In this document: piece by piece, positions 37,139 to 46,387 of the stretch
Layout of the letters: each line of letters opens with the position of its first letter
How positions within the stretch are numbered: the stretch's first letter is position 1
Origin: Polyangium sp. 15x6
GTDB lineage: Bacteria > Myxococcota_A > Polyangia > Polyangiales > Polyangiaceae
DNA: 64,000 bases
Assembly (NCBI RefSeq): GCF_029960785.1
Contig: NZ_JASBQE010000035.1
Coordinates: forward strand, 48,382 to 112,381
Direction of reading: 5' to 3'
The notes under the pieces: model-generated
The model's database searches: none
Seen by the model: only the letters and a program-made list of their open reading frames with translations
Told to the model about the DNA's origin: nothing
Program-made: the position numbers and the translations under genes

Positions 37139-37498
37139 TCAGCGATAGACGGCAGGTGCGTTTTCGTACTGCACGAGCAGGGTGGTCATCTGCTGCTCGT
37201 ACGTGAACGCGACGCGGCAGTAGACGATGCGGCCGCGGAACCGGGCGAGCGTGTCGAGATCGCTGCGCACCTCCAGCGACGGAGGATGGTCACGAACGAT
37301 CAAGGAGCTTATCTCTCGATAAAACATGGCGTCCGAATAAATCACGCCGGTGTCGACCACTTGCAGCCAGGTGCCCTTGTAGTCGTTCGAGAAAATGCCG
37401 CCCTTTTGCTGCGCGATCCATACGTCGACCAGGGTGCCGTTCGCGAGGGGGACGGCCCCACACATGTCGATACGTACGATGTTGTTCGACGCGCTCAT
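37139..37498 (-). CDS. hypothetical protein, 119 aa
   Basis: Family not recognised. A small soluble beta-rich protein (NIVRIDMCGAVPLANGTLVD, FRGRIVYCRVAFTYEQQMTT) with two Cys and no signal peptide. ATG 37498 overlaps the stop of a short upstream frame as ATGA, the mark of translational coupling. The ribosome-binding site is weak (CAGG). Confidence 0.6.
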   Translation of the reverse strand: MSASNNIVRIDMCGAVPLANGTLVDVWIAQQKGGIFSNDYKGTWLQVVDTGVIYSDAMFYREISSLIVRDHPPSLEVRSDLDTLARFRGRIVYCRVAFTYEQQMTTLLVQYENAPAVYR

Positions 37499-37743
37499 TT
37501 GTCGACCTGTGAGCCGCCCATGATCCAGTCGGCGAGCAGCTTGCGCTCGTCTTCGGTCACCTCGTAGCACGCTTCCCGCGCGGCGGTCAAACAGTCCGGT
37601 GCGCGGGGCGCCCCCTCCCCTTTTGCATGCCGATCCCGGGTCCTCGCCGCGCCCTCCCCGGACCCGGGAAGGGTCTCCTCACGGCGCGCCTCCAATGATG
37701 GTCGCCGCCGGAGCCTCGTCGTCTGCGCCTCCGGAAGCGGCAC
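37495..37743 (-). CDS. doubtful short ORF coupled to the 119-aa gene
   Basis: GTG-started frame of 82 residues. The last ~30 residues (CLTAAREACYEVTEDERKLL, ADWIMGG) look protein-like and resemble ends of small cytochrome-type proteins, but no CxxCH is present. The N-terminal half is Arg-rich and overlaps the 53-aa membrane gene in another frame. The real start may be a rare codon inside, or this may be a remnant. Included mainly because its TGA overlaps the next ATG. Confidence 0.25.
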   Translation of the reverse strand: MPLPEAQTTRLRRRPSLEARREETLPGSGEGAARTRDRHAKGEGAPRAPDCLTAAREACYEVTEDERKLLADWIMGGSQVDK

Positions 37744-37840
37744 GAGTGTCGCTCCCGGGCCCGCGGGAGAGGAATACGCCCACGCTGATCAGGCATAACA
37801 CCACCACGATGACCGCGATTATCTCGAGGACCTTCTTCAT
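37679..37840 (-). CDS. small single-pass membrane protein, 53 aa
   Basis: MKKVLEIIAVIVVVLCLISV forms one membrane helix after a basic start, followed by a Gly/Ala/Asp-rich tail of ~25 residues. ATG 37840 has GGAGGAG directly upstream, which is strong support for so short a gene. No family recognised. It may be the first gene of a small operon with the two frames downstream. Confidence 0.6.
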   Translation of the reverse strand: MKKVLEIIAVIVVVLCLISVGVFLSRGPGSDTRAASGGADDEAPAATIIGGAP

Positions 37841-38144
37841 TCTCCTCCACTGCGATCGCACGGCGGCACCGCAGCCTCCTCACCGGGACGGGGGATTGAA
37901 TCTCGACGAATGCGCGCGCACCGAGCCATTCCACGCGGAGCGTTCCGCATGCTCGGCTCGAATGCGCAGCCCATCGTCGAGCGGGGGCGTAGATTGCCTG
38001 CCCAGAGCCCCCACGTCCAGCAGAAATCCCGGCGTTTCGGACATATCCTGTCCGATCCACCACGGCGGCTCGACCAGCCCCCGGAGGCCGACGCGGGTGA
38101 GAGGAGCCTACTCACGAGAGCAGGCGAAAGATACGTTCGCTCTG
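37841..38144. other. intergenic, no gene recognised
   Basis: 304 bp upstream of the 53-aa gene and downstream of the M50-like gene. Open frames here have no protein-like character, and no structure was recognised. Confidence 0.45.
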
Positions 38145-38947
38145 TCAGAAGCGGATTCCCGGCCCAAGGACGCCCAGCGTCAGGGCCGTGATCGCGGCTC
38201 CCGCCGTCAACCACGCCGGGGTTGGAGCCAGCTCGAGGGGTTGTCCGACCTCCCCCCGCGGGGCCTTCACCCACGCGGGGAGCCATGCCAAAAAAATGTG
38301 CCTCCCAGGGTCGCGAGCGCGGAGGAAAGCACGAATTGCATCCCCTCGGCATTCGTGAGCGCCGCGATGCTGAACAACACCCCGCCGACCGCGCCGTAGG
38401 GAACCCAGCAAAGGACGCGCGCCGCCGTCACCCGCTCGGAGAGCTCGGCGCCCAGGTGAGGCTCGAGCCGGCGTAGGAGCACGCGCAGCGCTGCGGCGGA
38501 AAGGACGGCTCCGGTGAGCGTCAGCGAGATCCTCCAGAGAAGCGGGCGCGAGAGGCCTTCGATGAAATCGGCCCAGTCGCCATGATTCCCGAAGGGGGAC
38601 GTCATCAGATAACCCGCGCCCATGAAAAGGTTCGTGGCGGCGAGCAGCCAGTGTGCGTACCAGCGGTTGCTGGGCCGCCCGGGCGCGCGTGGCATGGTGG
38701 CCAAAAAGAAGGTGCCCAGGAGCAGGTTGGCGACGGTGCCGCCGGCCTTGATGGCGCGCACCGCCCATTCACTCGAGCCCTGCTTGTCGCAATCGAACCA
38801 GGCGCTCGACATCCGCAGCGCCTTCCCGCCCACGATCAAGCAAACTCCCCCGTGACCCACGCCCTCGTGACCCGCCGTGGCAACGAAATACGCCACCACG
38901 CCGATCGCAAGCGTCGTCATCACGGTCGATCGCGTCGGGGTCTTCAT
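38145..38947 (-). CDS. M50-like membrane metalloprotease, apparent -1 frameshift
   Basis: Multi-spanning membrane protein with a zinc motif HEGVGH (HExxH, residues 27-32) in the first helix and AGGTVANLLLG, similar to the AGPxxN region of M50 site-2 proteases. The third metal ligand (Asp) was not found. From ATG 38947 the frame runs 226 residues and stops at 38267. However, a second frame continues the membrane protein from the same point (FLAWLPAWVKAPRGEVGQPL ... LTLGVLGPGIRF) to 38145. The switch is at seven T on the coding strand (38290-38296). Either one T was lost (mutation or sequencing error) or the run causes frame slippage. GAGG lies nine bases before the start. The full-length product would be about 267 residues. 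Confidence 0.65.
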
Positions 38948-39144
38948 GAAGGGAATCCTCTTCCGGCCGAGGTCCTGGCCGCCTCGGCGGAGCCTACAAC
39001 GAGCGCGCGCCGCGTGACAACGGCGCGGCTCCCCGGCGGCTCTCTGCCCCGACTGCCCGGCGCTTCACCAAGGCCGGCGCCGACGCGCCGCCCGCTCGAT
39101 CCTCCCAACCTTTCCCCGCCCTGCCCGTCCAACCCCCCGGCCGT

Positions 39145-39729
39145 ATGCTCCGACTCCTTCGCCGCCGCCCCGCCCCGGACGCCCACGTCATCCGTCCTCC
39201 AGGCCCTCGCCTTCTTCGCCGTATCGCCCTCCGCTTCTTTCAGTGCCCTCCACGTGCGTGGCGCACGCTGCCGGGCGTGCGCGCGCCCGTCATCCTCGCC
39301 TTCATCTTGCCGCTCGCCTGTTACGCGTTCGGCTTGTTCCCCGCTTTCTCGGCCTCCGGCGAGTGCTGCGGCCCTTTGCGTCTGCCCTGCCTCCCGGCTG
39401 CATTCCATGGCGAGGACCTCGTGGACGCTCCCCTGGTCGTCGTCGATCGACACCACGTCACCGTCGACGGCGTCGTCGTGGCCGAAACGCCCGAGCTCGT
39501 CGAGGCGCGCGAGCCTCTCCACCTCGACGAGCTCCGCGTGCTGCTCGTGACCAAGAAGGAGCTCTGGAGGCAGGTCCGTCCCGACGCACCATTCCCTGGG
39601 GAGATCCTCATCGCTGCCGCCCACGATCTCCCCGCCTCCGCCGTCAAGAGCGTCGTGGCCAGCGCCGCCGCGGCGGGGTATCCGCGGACGAGCTTCATGG
39701 TCCAGAAGCTCTATCCCCCGGTGCGCTGA
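39145..39729 (+). CDS. ExbD/TolR-like membrane protein
   Basis: 194 residues: basic cytoplasmic N-terminus, one membrane helix (VILAFILPLACYAFGLFPAF, ~49-68) and a C-terminal periplasmic domain whose end (EILIAAAHDLPASAVKSVVA, AAAGYPRTSFMVQKL) matches the ExbD/TolR fold. ExbD works with ExbB to feed proton-motive force to TonB or Tol systems. No exbB/tolQ neighbour exists, and the usual Asp of the ExbD helix is not seen in this helix, so it may be a divergent stand-alone member. The start has no clear ribosome-binding site, so the true start may be internal. Confidence 0.6.
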   Translation: MLRLLRRRPAPDAHVIRPPGPRLLRRIALRFFQCPPRAWRTLPGVRAPVILAFILPLACYAFGLFPAFSASGECCGPLRLPCLPAAFHGEDLVDAPLVVVDRHHVTVDGVVVAETPELVEAREPLHLDELRVLLVTKKELWRQVRPDAPFPGEILIAAAHDLPASAVKSVVASAAAAGYPRTSFMVQKLYPPVR

Positions 39730-39756
39730 GGTCGAGCCGCCTCGGGCCGCCTGCGA

Positions 39757-41049
39757 TTACCTGAGGCGCGATACGGACTTCATCGCGCGATCGATGCCGG
39801 TCTTGAGGCTACCCGTCGTCACCAGGCCTCCGAACTCTGCGCCCAGGCCCACGAGGGTTTGCGCGACCTCCGCGCGAATTCCGCTGAGAATGACCTCTGC
39901 GCCGAGCAGCCGCGCGGCTTGCGCGGCGCGGAGCAAGGCGCTCGCGACCTGGGTATCCACCACGGCGACGCCCGTGATATCGAGGATGGCCACGGCCGCG
40001 CCCGTGCGGCTCACGCCATCGAGCAGCGTCGTGAGGACCTGCTCGGCTCGCTCGGGATCGAGCGCCCCGACGAGCGGCATCGTGAGAATCCGATCGGTGA
40101 TCGGGATGAGGGGCGTAGACAGATCCGCGAGCCTCTGGCGTTGCGCATCGATGATCTCTTTTTGCGACATCGTCTCGCGCAAGAGCTCCTCGGCTTGCTG
40201 GCGGTCGTTGATGTCGATCAGCGTTCCGATGAAACCCTCGATCGCGCCATCCGCGCTCCTCATCGGCACGGCCCTCCCGCTGACCCAGCGCAGGGATCCA
40301 TCGGGCAAGCGGAACCTGAAGTCGATGGTGTGCTTTTGCTCCCCCGTTTTCACGATCTCGAGCCACCTCTCGACGACGTGGCTCACGTCGTCCGGGTGGA
40401 CGGCACGGATCCATCCTTCGCCCGAGGCCTCACGCGCCGGCACGCCGGTGACGGTCGACCAGGTGTCGTTGACGAACGTGATGCGCCCCTCGGCGTCGGT
40501 CTCGAAGACCGCAAGGGGCAGGCGCATCGTGATCGAGCGGGAGCGCTCTTCGCTCCTGCGCAATGCGCGCTCCATCTGTCGCTGCTCGTTGACGTCGACG
40601 CAGCAACCGACCCACTTCCCAATGCTACCGTCTTCGAGCACGTGCGGAACGCCTATCGACCAGAATTGGTGATAGACGCCGTCTCGGCTCCGAAGGCGAA
40701 ACTCGACGTTGAATATGCCGCAAGTGCCAACGGCGTTCAGCCAGGCCGTCGCTGCGCGGGCGCGATCCTCTGGATGCAGGGCGTCGACCCAGCCGACGCC
40801 CTGCAGCTCGTCGACGGTTTGCCCCGTGAACGCGCACCATTCCACCGACGCGAGGCCGCTCGTTCCGTCGGCGTTCGTCGACCACGAAATCTTCGCCACG
40901 GCCGCGACCAGCGCCTGGGATTGCTCCGCGCTCATGCGAAACTCGTGCCGCTCCCGCTCGAGCTCGGCGACCCTCGCCTCGAGAGACGCGATCCGCTCGC
41001 GCAGCGCGCTCATCTCGTCGGCGTTGCTGTCCGTCGTTTCGAGATCCAT
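39757..41049 (-). CDS. PAS-PAS-STAS sensor (RsbR-like)
   Basis: 430 residues: short N-terminal coiled coil (~12-40), two PAS/PAC domains (~45-160: VDALHPEDRARAATAWLNAV, KWVGCCVDVNEQRQMERAL; ~170-290: AVFETDAEGRITFVNDTW, GFIGTLIDINDRQQAEELL), a linker helix, then a STAS domain (~310-420: ILDITGVAVVDTQVASALL, GIRAEVAQTLVGLG). The STAS region is strikingly close to RsbR proteins and keeps Thr in DITG and AQT, the probable phosphosites of the stressosome scaffold. The same STAS type ends the 1719-aa kinase at 16636-21795. ATG 41049 has AGGG upstream. A cytoplasmic, possibly light/redox/ligand-responsive stressosome component is inferred; no cofactor Cys could be assigned. Confidence 0.87.
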   Translation of the reverse strand: MDLETTDSNADEMSALRERIASLEARVAELERERHEFRMSAEQSQALVAAVAKISWSTNADGTSGLASVEWCAFTGQTVDELQGVGWVDALHPEDRARAATAWLNAVGTCGIFNVEFRLRSRDGVYHQFWSIGVPHVLEDGSIGKWVGCCVDVNEQRQMERALRRSEERSRSITMRLPLAVFETDAEGRITFVNDTWSTVTGVPAREASGEGWIRAVHPDDVSHVVERWLEIVKTGEQKHTIDFRFRLPDGSLRWVSGRAVPMRSADGAIEGFIGTLIDINDRQQAEELLRETMSQKEIIDAQRQRLADLSTPLIPITDRILTMPLVGALDPERAEQVLTTLLDGVSRTGAAVAILDITGVAVVDTQVASALLRAAQAARLLGAEVILSGIRAEVAQTLVGLGAEFGGLVTTGSLKTGIDRAMKSVSRLR

Positions 41050-41133
41050 GTGGCGACCCTACCACGAGCAGGCGTCGTTGGAATCACCGTCGGCACCAAC
41101 GCTGGAGCGGATGTGAGGGCCCGGTGCCTGCCC

Positions 41134-41682
41134 TCACGAACCGCCAGAAATATGACGACCTCCCCTGCGCCGCACCAAACCGGCGAGGCCGAGCAAGCTC
41201 AGGGCCCAGACGAGCCCGCTCGGAGAGGAGCCCGCGTCACCCGAAAGGCGGCACCCGCAGCTGCCCTCCTCGACGGTATCCTCCGGATCGCCGCCTTGCG
41301 CTGGCAGCACGCAGTTGGATTCGCACCCGTCACCATCCGTGGTATTGGCGTCGTCGCAAGCTTCCTCGGCCGCGGTGTCGAGGATTCCGTTGCCGCACGA
41401 CTCATCCGAAATGCACGTGGCGCTGCATCCGTCGCCGCTCGCGTTGTTGCCATCGTCGCAGAATTCGCCGGCGTCGAGGATACCGTCGCCGCACGAAAGC
41501 AACGCGCAATGGGCCTGGCAGCCGTCGCCGCTCGTGGTGTTCCCGTCGTCGCACGCTTCACCGACCGCGGCGTCGACGATGCCATTTCCGCACGACTCGT
41601 CGGAGGCGCATGTGGCATTGCAGCCGTCGAGATCGACGCGGGTGTAAAGGCCGCCATACCGCTGGCCGAGGACCGCTGCCGT
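41134..41682 (-). pseudogene. 3' remnant of a trypsin-like protease with DUF4215 repeats and MYXO-CTERM tail
   Basis: The open frame (182 codons from just after a TGA at 41683) has no ATG. It begins with GQRYGGLYTRVDLDGC, which resembles the last strand of trypsin-family proteases (GVYTRV). Three Cys-rich DUF4215 repeats follow (each CGNGI...CDDGN...GDGC...C), then SCGCRLSGDAGSSPSG, a hydrophobic helix and RRRGGRH, a MYXO-CTERM tail. The catalytic domain is missing: only ~100 bp separate the fragment from the next gene, and no His/Asp/Ser motifs occur there. A TTG at 41502 could start a short product, but it would lack a signal peptide. Best read as the end of a deleted surface protease. Confidence 0.65.
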
Positions 41683-41782
41683 TCACCTCGGCTCGGTCGG
41701 CCCGGCGACGACCCTTTGACGCAGAAGACCGCTTCCGCGTGGGGCTTCCCAAGACGAACATTCCTTCGGTACACTGACGCTC

Positions 41783-42409
41783 ATGCAGAGCAAGGCGAGC
41801 ACCGTCGAAGCGTATCTCGAGAGCCTTCCCAGCGATCGTCGTGCGGCACTTCAGGCCGTGCGCGAGGTCATCCTGAAGAACCTCGATGGGGAGTACGAAG
41901 AGGGCGTGCAGTACGGGATGATTGGATACTACGTGCCCCACCGTGTGTTTCCGCCGGGATACCATTGTGACCCGCGGCAGCCGTTGCCCTTCGCGGCCCT
42001 CGCGTCCCAGAAGAACTACATGTCCGTCTACCTCATGGGCGTCTACGGCGATACGGCCGCGCTGAAGTGGTTCGAGGACGCCTGGGCGAAGACGGGAAAG
42101 AAGCTCGACATGGGCAAGTCCTGCGTGCGATTCAAAAAAATCGAGGACCTCGCGCTCGACGTGATCGGCGGGGTGATCAAACGAATGCCGGCGAAGAAGT
42201 ACGTCGAGCAGTATCAAGCGACGCTCGGCGCCATGGGCAAGGGCCGGCCTGCGAAGGCGGAGGCGGCGACGGAAAAACCGGCGGCCAAGAAGGCCGCGGC
42301 GAAGGCGCCTGCCGCGAAGAAGGCTCCCGCGAAGAAGGCTCCCGCGAAAGCTCCTGCGGCGAAGAAGGCTCCCGCGAAGAAGGCGGGCGCGAGGGTCTCG
42401 GCTGGTTGA
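41783..42409 (+). CDS. DUF1801 protein with Lys/Ala/Pro-rich histone-H1-like tail
   Basis: 208 residues. The first ~150 form a DUF1801 (YdhG-like) domain: VEAYLESLPSDRRAALQAVR, YEEGVQYGMIGYYVP, NYMSVYLMGVYGDTAALKWF, MGKSCVRFKKIEDLALDVIG. The last ~55 are repeats of AKKAPAKKAPAKAP, like the tails of histone H1 or AlgP-type proteins, which bind nucleic acids. DUF1801 is usually a stand-alone domain, so the tail is an added feature and points to DNA or RNA association (inference). It is convergent with the hybrid kinase, with 16 bp between stops. Confidence 0.83.
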   Translation: MQSKASTVEAYLESLPSDRRAALQAVREVILKNLDGEYEEGVQYGMIGYYVPHRVFPPGYHCDPRQPLPFAALASQKNYMSVYLMGVYGDTAALKWFEDAWAKTGKKLDMGKSCVRFKKIEDLALDVIGGVIKRMPAKKYVEQYQATLGAMGKGRPAKAEAATEKPAAKKAAAKAPAAKKAPAKKAPAKAPAAKKAPAKKAGARVSAG

Positions 42410-42425
42410 ACGTCGAAGCTAGGTC

Positions 42426-45400
42426 CTACTCGGCAGCTCGCCCGAGCGCGGCGCAGAGCTCGCGGAGCTGGAATGCCTCGGCCATCGCCCGCATCTCCGC
42501 CGCCCACGCCGAGAACCGCGCGTCCTCCCCTTCGAGGGCGGCAAGCGCCTGCAAGAGCTCCGGAATTCGCCCCCGCTCGGCAAGATCGAGCAGGCCCGCG
42601 ATCACCTCCCGAGGCGGCTCGATGCGCGGCGCGGGCGTAAGGTCTTTCTCGGCCTCGTCCTCGACGCGCAACGCGTGGATCCACGTGATATCGAGGCGCC
42701 GCGCGAGCACATCGAAGAGCGCCGGGAGGCGCACGGGTTTGGGGAGGAATTCGTCGCACCCGGCGTCCTTGGCGCGCTTTTGTTGCGCCTCGTCCACGCT
42801 CGCGGACGAGGCCACGAGGGGCAAACCGGCGAGCGCGGGGAGACCGCGCAGGCGCCGCGCGACCTCGTCGCCGGGCAGGTCCGGCAATGCCAGGTCGAGG
42901 ATCACGAGATCGGGCCGCCGCGCCTCGATCTGGGCGAGGGCCTGCGTGCCGTCCTCGGCCAGCAGGACCTCGAACCCGAGCGGACCGAGCGCGTCCCGCA
43001 GAAAGGCGCGATTGCCCTCGTTGTCGTCGACGACGCAAAGAACCCGCCGCGCTCCCTCGTAGCCCGTGATCACCTCGGCGGGGCGCGCCTCGCCGGCCGA
43101 CTCTCTTTCCGCGGCGACGGGCAACGGCAACGCCACCGTGAACGTGCTGCCCTCGCCGAACGTGCTCTCGACGTCGAGCCGGCCGCCCATTTGCTCCACG
43201 ATCTTGCGGCTGATCGAGAGCCCGAGCCCGGCGCCCTCGGCGCGCGCTCCCCGATCGCCGGCCTGCTCGAAGGGCTCGAAGATCCGCGCGACGTCCGCCG
43301 GCGCGATCCCCGGCCCCGTGTCCTCCACATGAAAAGCGAGCTCACCGCCGCTCGTATCGACCTTCAGAGTGACGCTCCCGGCGCGGGTGAACTTGATGGC
43401 ATTGCCGAGCAGGTTGAGCAGGACCTGCGTCAATCGTTTCTCGTCGACCAGGACCCAGACGGGCAGAGCCCCGGCGGGCACGTACTGAAAACCGAGCCCC
43501 TTCTGCTCCGCGCGGACCCGGCAGAGATCGGCGACGCTTTGCAAGAGCGCCGGGAGGTGGACCTCGGCCGGGGCGAGCTCCATCTTTCCCGCCTCGATCC
43601 GGGCGAGATCGAGCACATCGTCGATGAGCCCGAGCAGGTGCTCGCCCGACCGCCGCACGACGCCGAGCCCCGCCGCGAGCTCCTCCCGCGAGAGCCGCGG
43701 CGCCCGGGCGAGGAGCTGCGCATACCCGAGGATGCCATTGAGCGGCGTGCGCAGCTCGTGGCTCATGCTGGCGAGGAAGCTCGATTTCGCGCGGTTCGCC
43801 GCGTCCGCGGCTTCTTTTGCCGCTTTCAGCTCGGCCGTCCGCTCCTCCACCTGCGTTTCGAGCTCCTCGTTGCGCCTCGCGAGCGCCCGGAGCCTCACCC
43901 GAACGCCTCCGTACACGAGCGCCGAGGCCGTCAGCACATACCCGAGGTAAGCCCACCACGTCCGCCACGGCGCGGGTTTGACCTGGAACGCGATCGATAC
44001 GGGCCCCGCCAGGTTGCCGGCATAGTCGCGGCCCCACGCCTGAAAGGTGTACGCCCCCGCGGAGAGGTTCGTGTATCGCGCTTTCGCGTCCACGGTCCAA
44101 TCGCTCGGCGAAGGGTCGAAACCCAGGAGTTGCATGCGATATCGCGTGTCCGGCGCGCGAAAAAAGGAGAGGAGCGAGACGTCGAAGGCGACCGTGTTCT
44201 GATCCCAGGCGAGCGCCGTGTTCGGCGCGAGCGCCCCGCCCGCCGCGCGGACCGCGGAGAGGACGAGGGGCTTCGACGTGACGTCCTCGATTTCGCGCGC
44301 CGGATCGAAGACGGCCGCGCCGCCCACCGTGCTGGCCCAGATACGACCGCGGCCATCGACGAACGAGCCGTTCTGCTGGCACTCGTTGCTCGGCAGCCCG
44401 TCGTCGGTCGTGAAGGTGTACAGGGAAAACTCCGCCGGATCGTCGGGCGTGGGCGCGCGGGGCGTGAGGCGCGCGACGCCGCGCACCGTGAAGAGATACG
44501 GGCGCCCCCGGCTGTCGGCGCGCACCTGCATGACATCGTCGCTCGGCAGCGCCGGCCGGCTCTTCGTGTCGAGCCGCTCGAGCCAAACCTCGGCGTCGAG
44601 GTCATACCGCGCGACGCCGGCGCCCAGGGTGCCTATCCAGAGCACGCGCGCCCCGCGCGTATCGCGCAGCTCGGCCAGGGTCGTCACATAATCGGAGCCG
44701 AGCGGCGTGTTCGCCGTGGTGTAACTCCTCCACGCTCCCTCGTCGAGGCGCGAGAGGCCATTGGACGTGGCAAACCACGTGCTCGTCCCGCCTCCCGGAC
44801 GTGTGGTCTCCAGAATGGCGTGTACCTGGTTGTCGAGGAGCGGGGAGCTCTCCTGCCGAAATACCTGCCACGTCCCGTTTTCGTCGAGGCGCCCAACGCC
44901 GACCGCCGCCACCCAGAGGCCGCGCCCGTCGATCGACTCCTTTAGGTCAAACACGGCGCTCTGCAGGATCGGCGCGTGGCTCGCGCCGTACGTCGTCAGC
45001 CGACCGGCCTCCCAGCGGTGGAGCCTGCCGCCGCCGTCCGCGAACCAGACCACCCCGGGCTCCCGTCGAGAGGGCAGGAGGGCCGTGATCGTCGTTCCGA
45101 ACTTGTCCGACATCTCAGGCGGAAGGACGGGAGACATCCCCTGCTCCGAGAGGCGGAACAGCTTGTTGTCCGCGCCCATCCAGGTCTCGCTCCTGCCCTC
45201 CGCGTACCGCACCTCGCCGAGCCCCATGATCGTGCCGGAGAGCGATGAATTGCGCGGCGTGAAGGCCACCCACCCGTCGTGCCGGAGCTGCCCGAGCCCG
45301 CCTGCGCCGATCCAGAGCGTGCGGCCGGTCGCCGCAACCGCGAGGACGATGTTGTCGGGCAGATTGGAGTTCGTCGTGGTGAGCGCCGCCCACTGCCCCT

Positions 45401-46343
45401 TCGAGAAGCGGGCGAGACCGCCGCCGTAGGTGCCAGCCCAGATCGTACGTTCTCCTCCCGAACCATCCACCGTCTCGGCGAGCGCGCGGATCGGAAAACG
45501 AGGTTCGGGCGAGAATTCCGGCCCGACACGCTCCCACCGGCCGTCCGTACATCGGAGGACGCCGAAACGCGCGGCCGCCCAGAGCTCGTGCCTGCCTTTC
45601 CCATCGGTGGTCTGCAACATCGAAAAGACGCCTTTCACGTCTTCGACGGCGCCATCCGCCTCGAAGGGCGCGCAGCGTCCCTCCTCGCAATGAAAGATTC
45701 CCTCGACGCCGACCCAGAGCGTCGGCTCGCCGGACGGCAATGTCCCTTCGAGGAGCGAGTAGACGTCCGGCCGCTCGAAGCCCGGCCCGAGCTCGACGAG
45801 GTGGAAACGCCCGCCGTCGAACCGATACAGCCCATCGGTGCTGCCCACCCAGACCGCGGGCCCACGGCGTGATCCGAGCATGGAACGGATCGGACGCCCG
45901 CTCGGGAGGCCCTCGGCGGCCCCGAACCGCTGAAACGCCCCGTCGGCGAACCGGAAGACAGCGCCGTCGACCATGCCGAACCAGACGGAGCCGTCCTGCG
46001 CCGCAGCAATCGCCTGGACCCAGCTCGGCGAGCCGCCCGTCGGGATGCTCAAGGGCGTGATGCGCTGGCCATCGTAGTAGGCCACGCCGCTCTGCGTACC
46101 GATCCACATGCGGCCGCCGCGGTCGAAAGTGATGGCGTTGACGACGCTATGGGGGAGGCCCTGGTCGATACCGAAGACGCGGATCGTGGGCGTGCCAAGC
46201 GCGGCCGCGTCGGCCGCGGAGGACGTACGAGCTGCTGTCGCGACGAGCGCGAGCGCGAAGACGGCAACGAGGCGACGGGTCACGTGGGTGGATGGTAGCC
46301 CCTGCGAGGTCGGTTGTCCTCGGGCCGCTTGCACCGGCTCCAT
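42426..46343 (-). CDS. hybrid histidine kinase with ligand-binding propellers (HTCS-like)
   Basis: 1305 residues. Signal region (LVAVFALALVATAARTSSA); two seven-bladed-type Reg_prop propellers in the periplasm (ITFDRGGRMWIGTQSGVAYY and many similar blades); a Y_Y_Y domain (RYTNLSAGAYTFQAWGRDYA); a membrane helix (~790-810); HisKA with phospho-His in SMSHELRTPLNG (~860); HATPase with NAIKF, DTGPGIAP and GAGLGLSIS; and a C-terminal receiver with CVVDDNEGNR, phospho-Asp in LVILDLALPDLPG (~1147) and Lys in LPKPV. The layout matches polysaccharide-type hybrid sensors, except that no AraC domain follows. ATG 46343 has only a weak ribosome-binding site; a GTG at 46283 is also possible. The FixJ-like regulator upstream is the likely partner. 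Confidence 0.9.
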   Translation of the reverse strand: MEPVQAARGQPTSQGLPSTHVTRRLVAVFALALVATAARTSSAADAAALGTPTIRVFGIDQGLPHSVVNAITFDRGGRMWIGTQSGVAYYDGQRITPLSIPTGGSPSWVQAIAAAQDGSVWFGMVDGAVFRFADGAFQRFGAAEGLPSGRPIRSMLGSRRGPAVWVGSTDGLYRFDGGRFHLVELGPGFERPDVYSLLEGTLPSGEPTLWVGVEGIFHCEEGRCAPFEADGAVEDVKGVFSMLQTTDGKGRHELWAAARFGVLRCTDGRWERVGPEFSPEPRFPIRALAETVDGSGGERTIWAGTYGGGLARFSKGQWAALTTTNSNLPDNIVLAVAATGRTLWIGAGGLGQLRHDGWVAFTPRNSSLSGTIMGLGEVRYAEGRSETWMGADNKLFRLSEQGMSPVLPPEMSDKFGTTITALLPSRREPGVVWFADGGGRLHRWEAGRLTTYGASHAPILQSAVFDLKESIDGRGLWVAAVGVGRLDENGTWQVFRQESSPLLDNQVHAILETTRPGGGTSTWFATSNGLSRLDEGAWRSYTTANTPLGSDYVTTLAELRDTRGARVLWIGTLGAGVARYDLDAEVWLERLDTKSRPALPSDDVMQVRADSRGRPYLFTVRGVARLTPRAPTPDDPAEFSLYTFTTDDGLPSNECQQNGSFVDGRGRIWASTVGGAAVFDPAREIEDVTSKPLVLSAVRAAGGALAPNTALAWDQNTVAFDVSLLSFFRAPDTRYRMQLLGFDPSPSDWTVDAKARYTNLSAGAYTFQAWGRDYAGNLAGPVSIAFQVKPAPWRTWWAYLGYVLTASALVYGGVRVRLRALARRNEELETQVEERTAELKAAKEAADAANRAKSSFLASMSHELRTPLNGILGYAQLLARAPRLSREELAAGLGVVRRSGEHLLGLIDDVLDLARIEAGKMELAPAEVHLPALLQSVADLCRVRAEQKGLGFQYVPAGALPVWVLVDEKRLTQVLLNLLGNAIKFTRAGSVTLKVDTSGGELAFHVEDTGPGIAPADVARIFEPFEQAGDRGARAEGAGLGLSISRKIVEQMGGRLDVESTFGEGSTFTVALPLPVAAERESAGEARPAEVITGYEGARRVLCVVDDNEGNRAFLRDALGPLGFEVLLAEDGTQALAQIEARRPDLVILDLALPDLPGDEVARRLRGLPALAGLPLVASSASVDEAQQKRAKDAGCDEFLPKPVRLPALFDVLARRLDITWIHALRVEDEAEKDLTPAPRIEPPREVIAGLLDLAERGRIPELLQALAALEGEDARFSAWAAEMRAMAEAFQLRELCAALGRAAE

Positions 46344-46387
46344 AGGACTTTGGTCCCATGGCGGGCTCTTTCCGGTTCGGGCAAGAC

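Noticed and set aside
37495..37743. Cytochrome-like reading of the 82-codon frame
   Set aside because: No CxxCH motif; kept only as a doubtful ORF.
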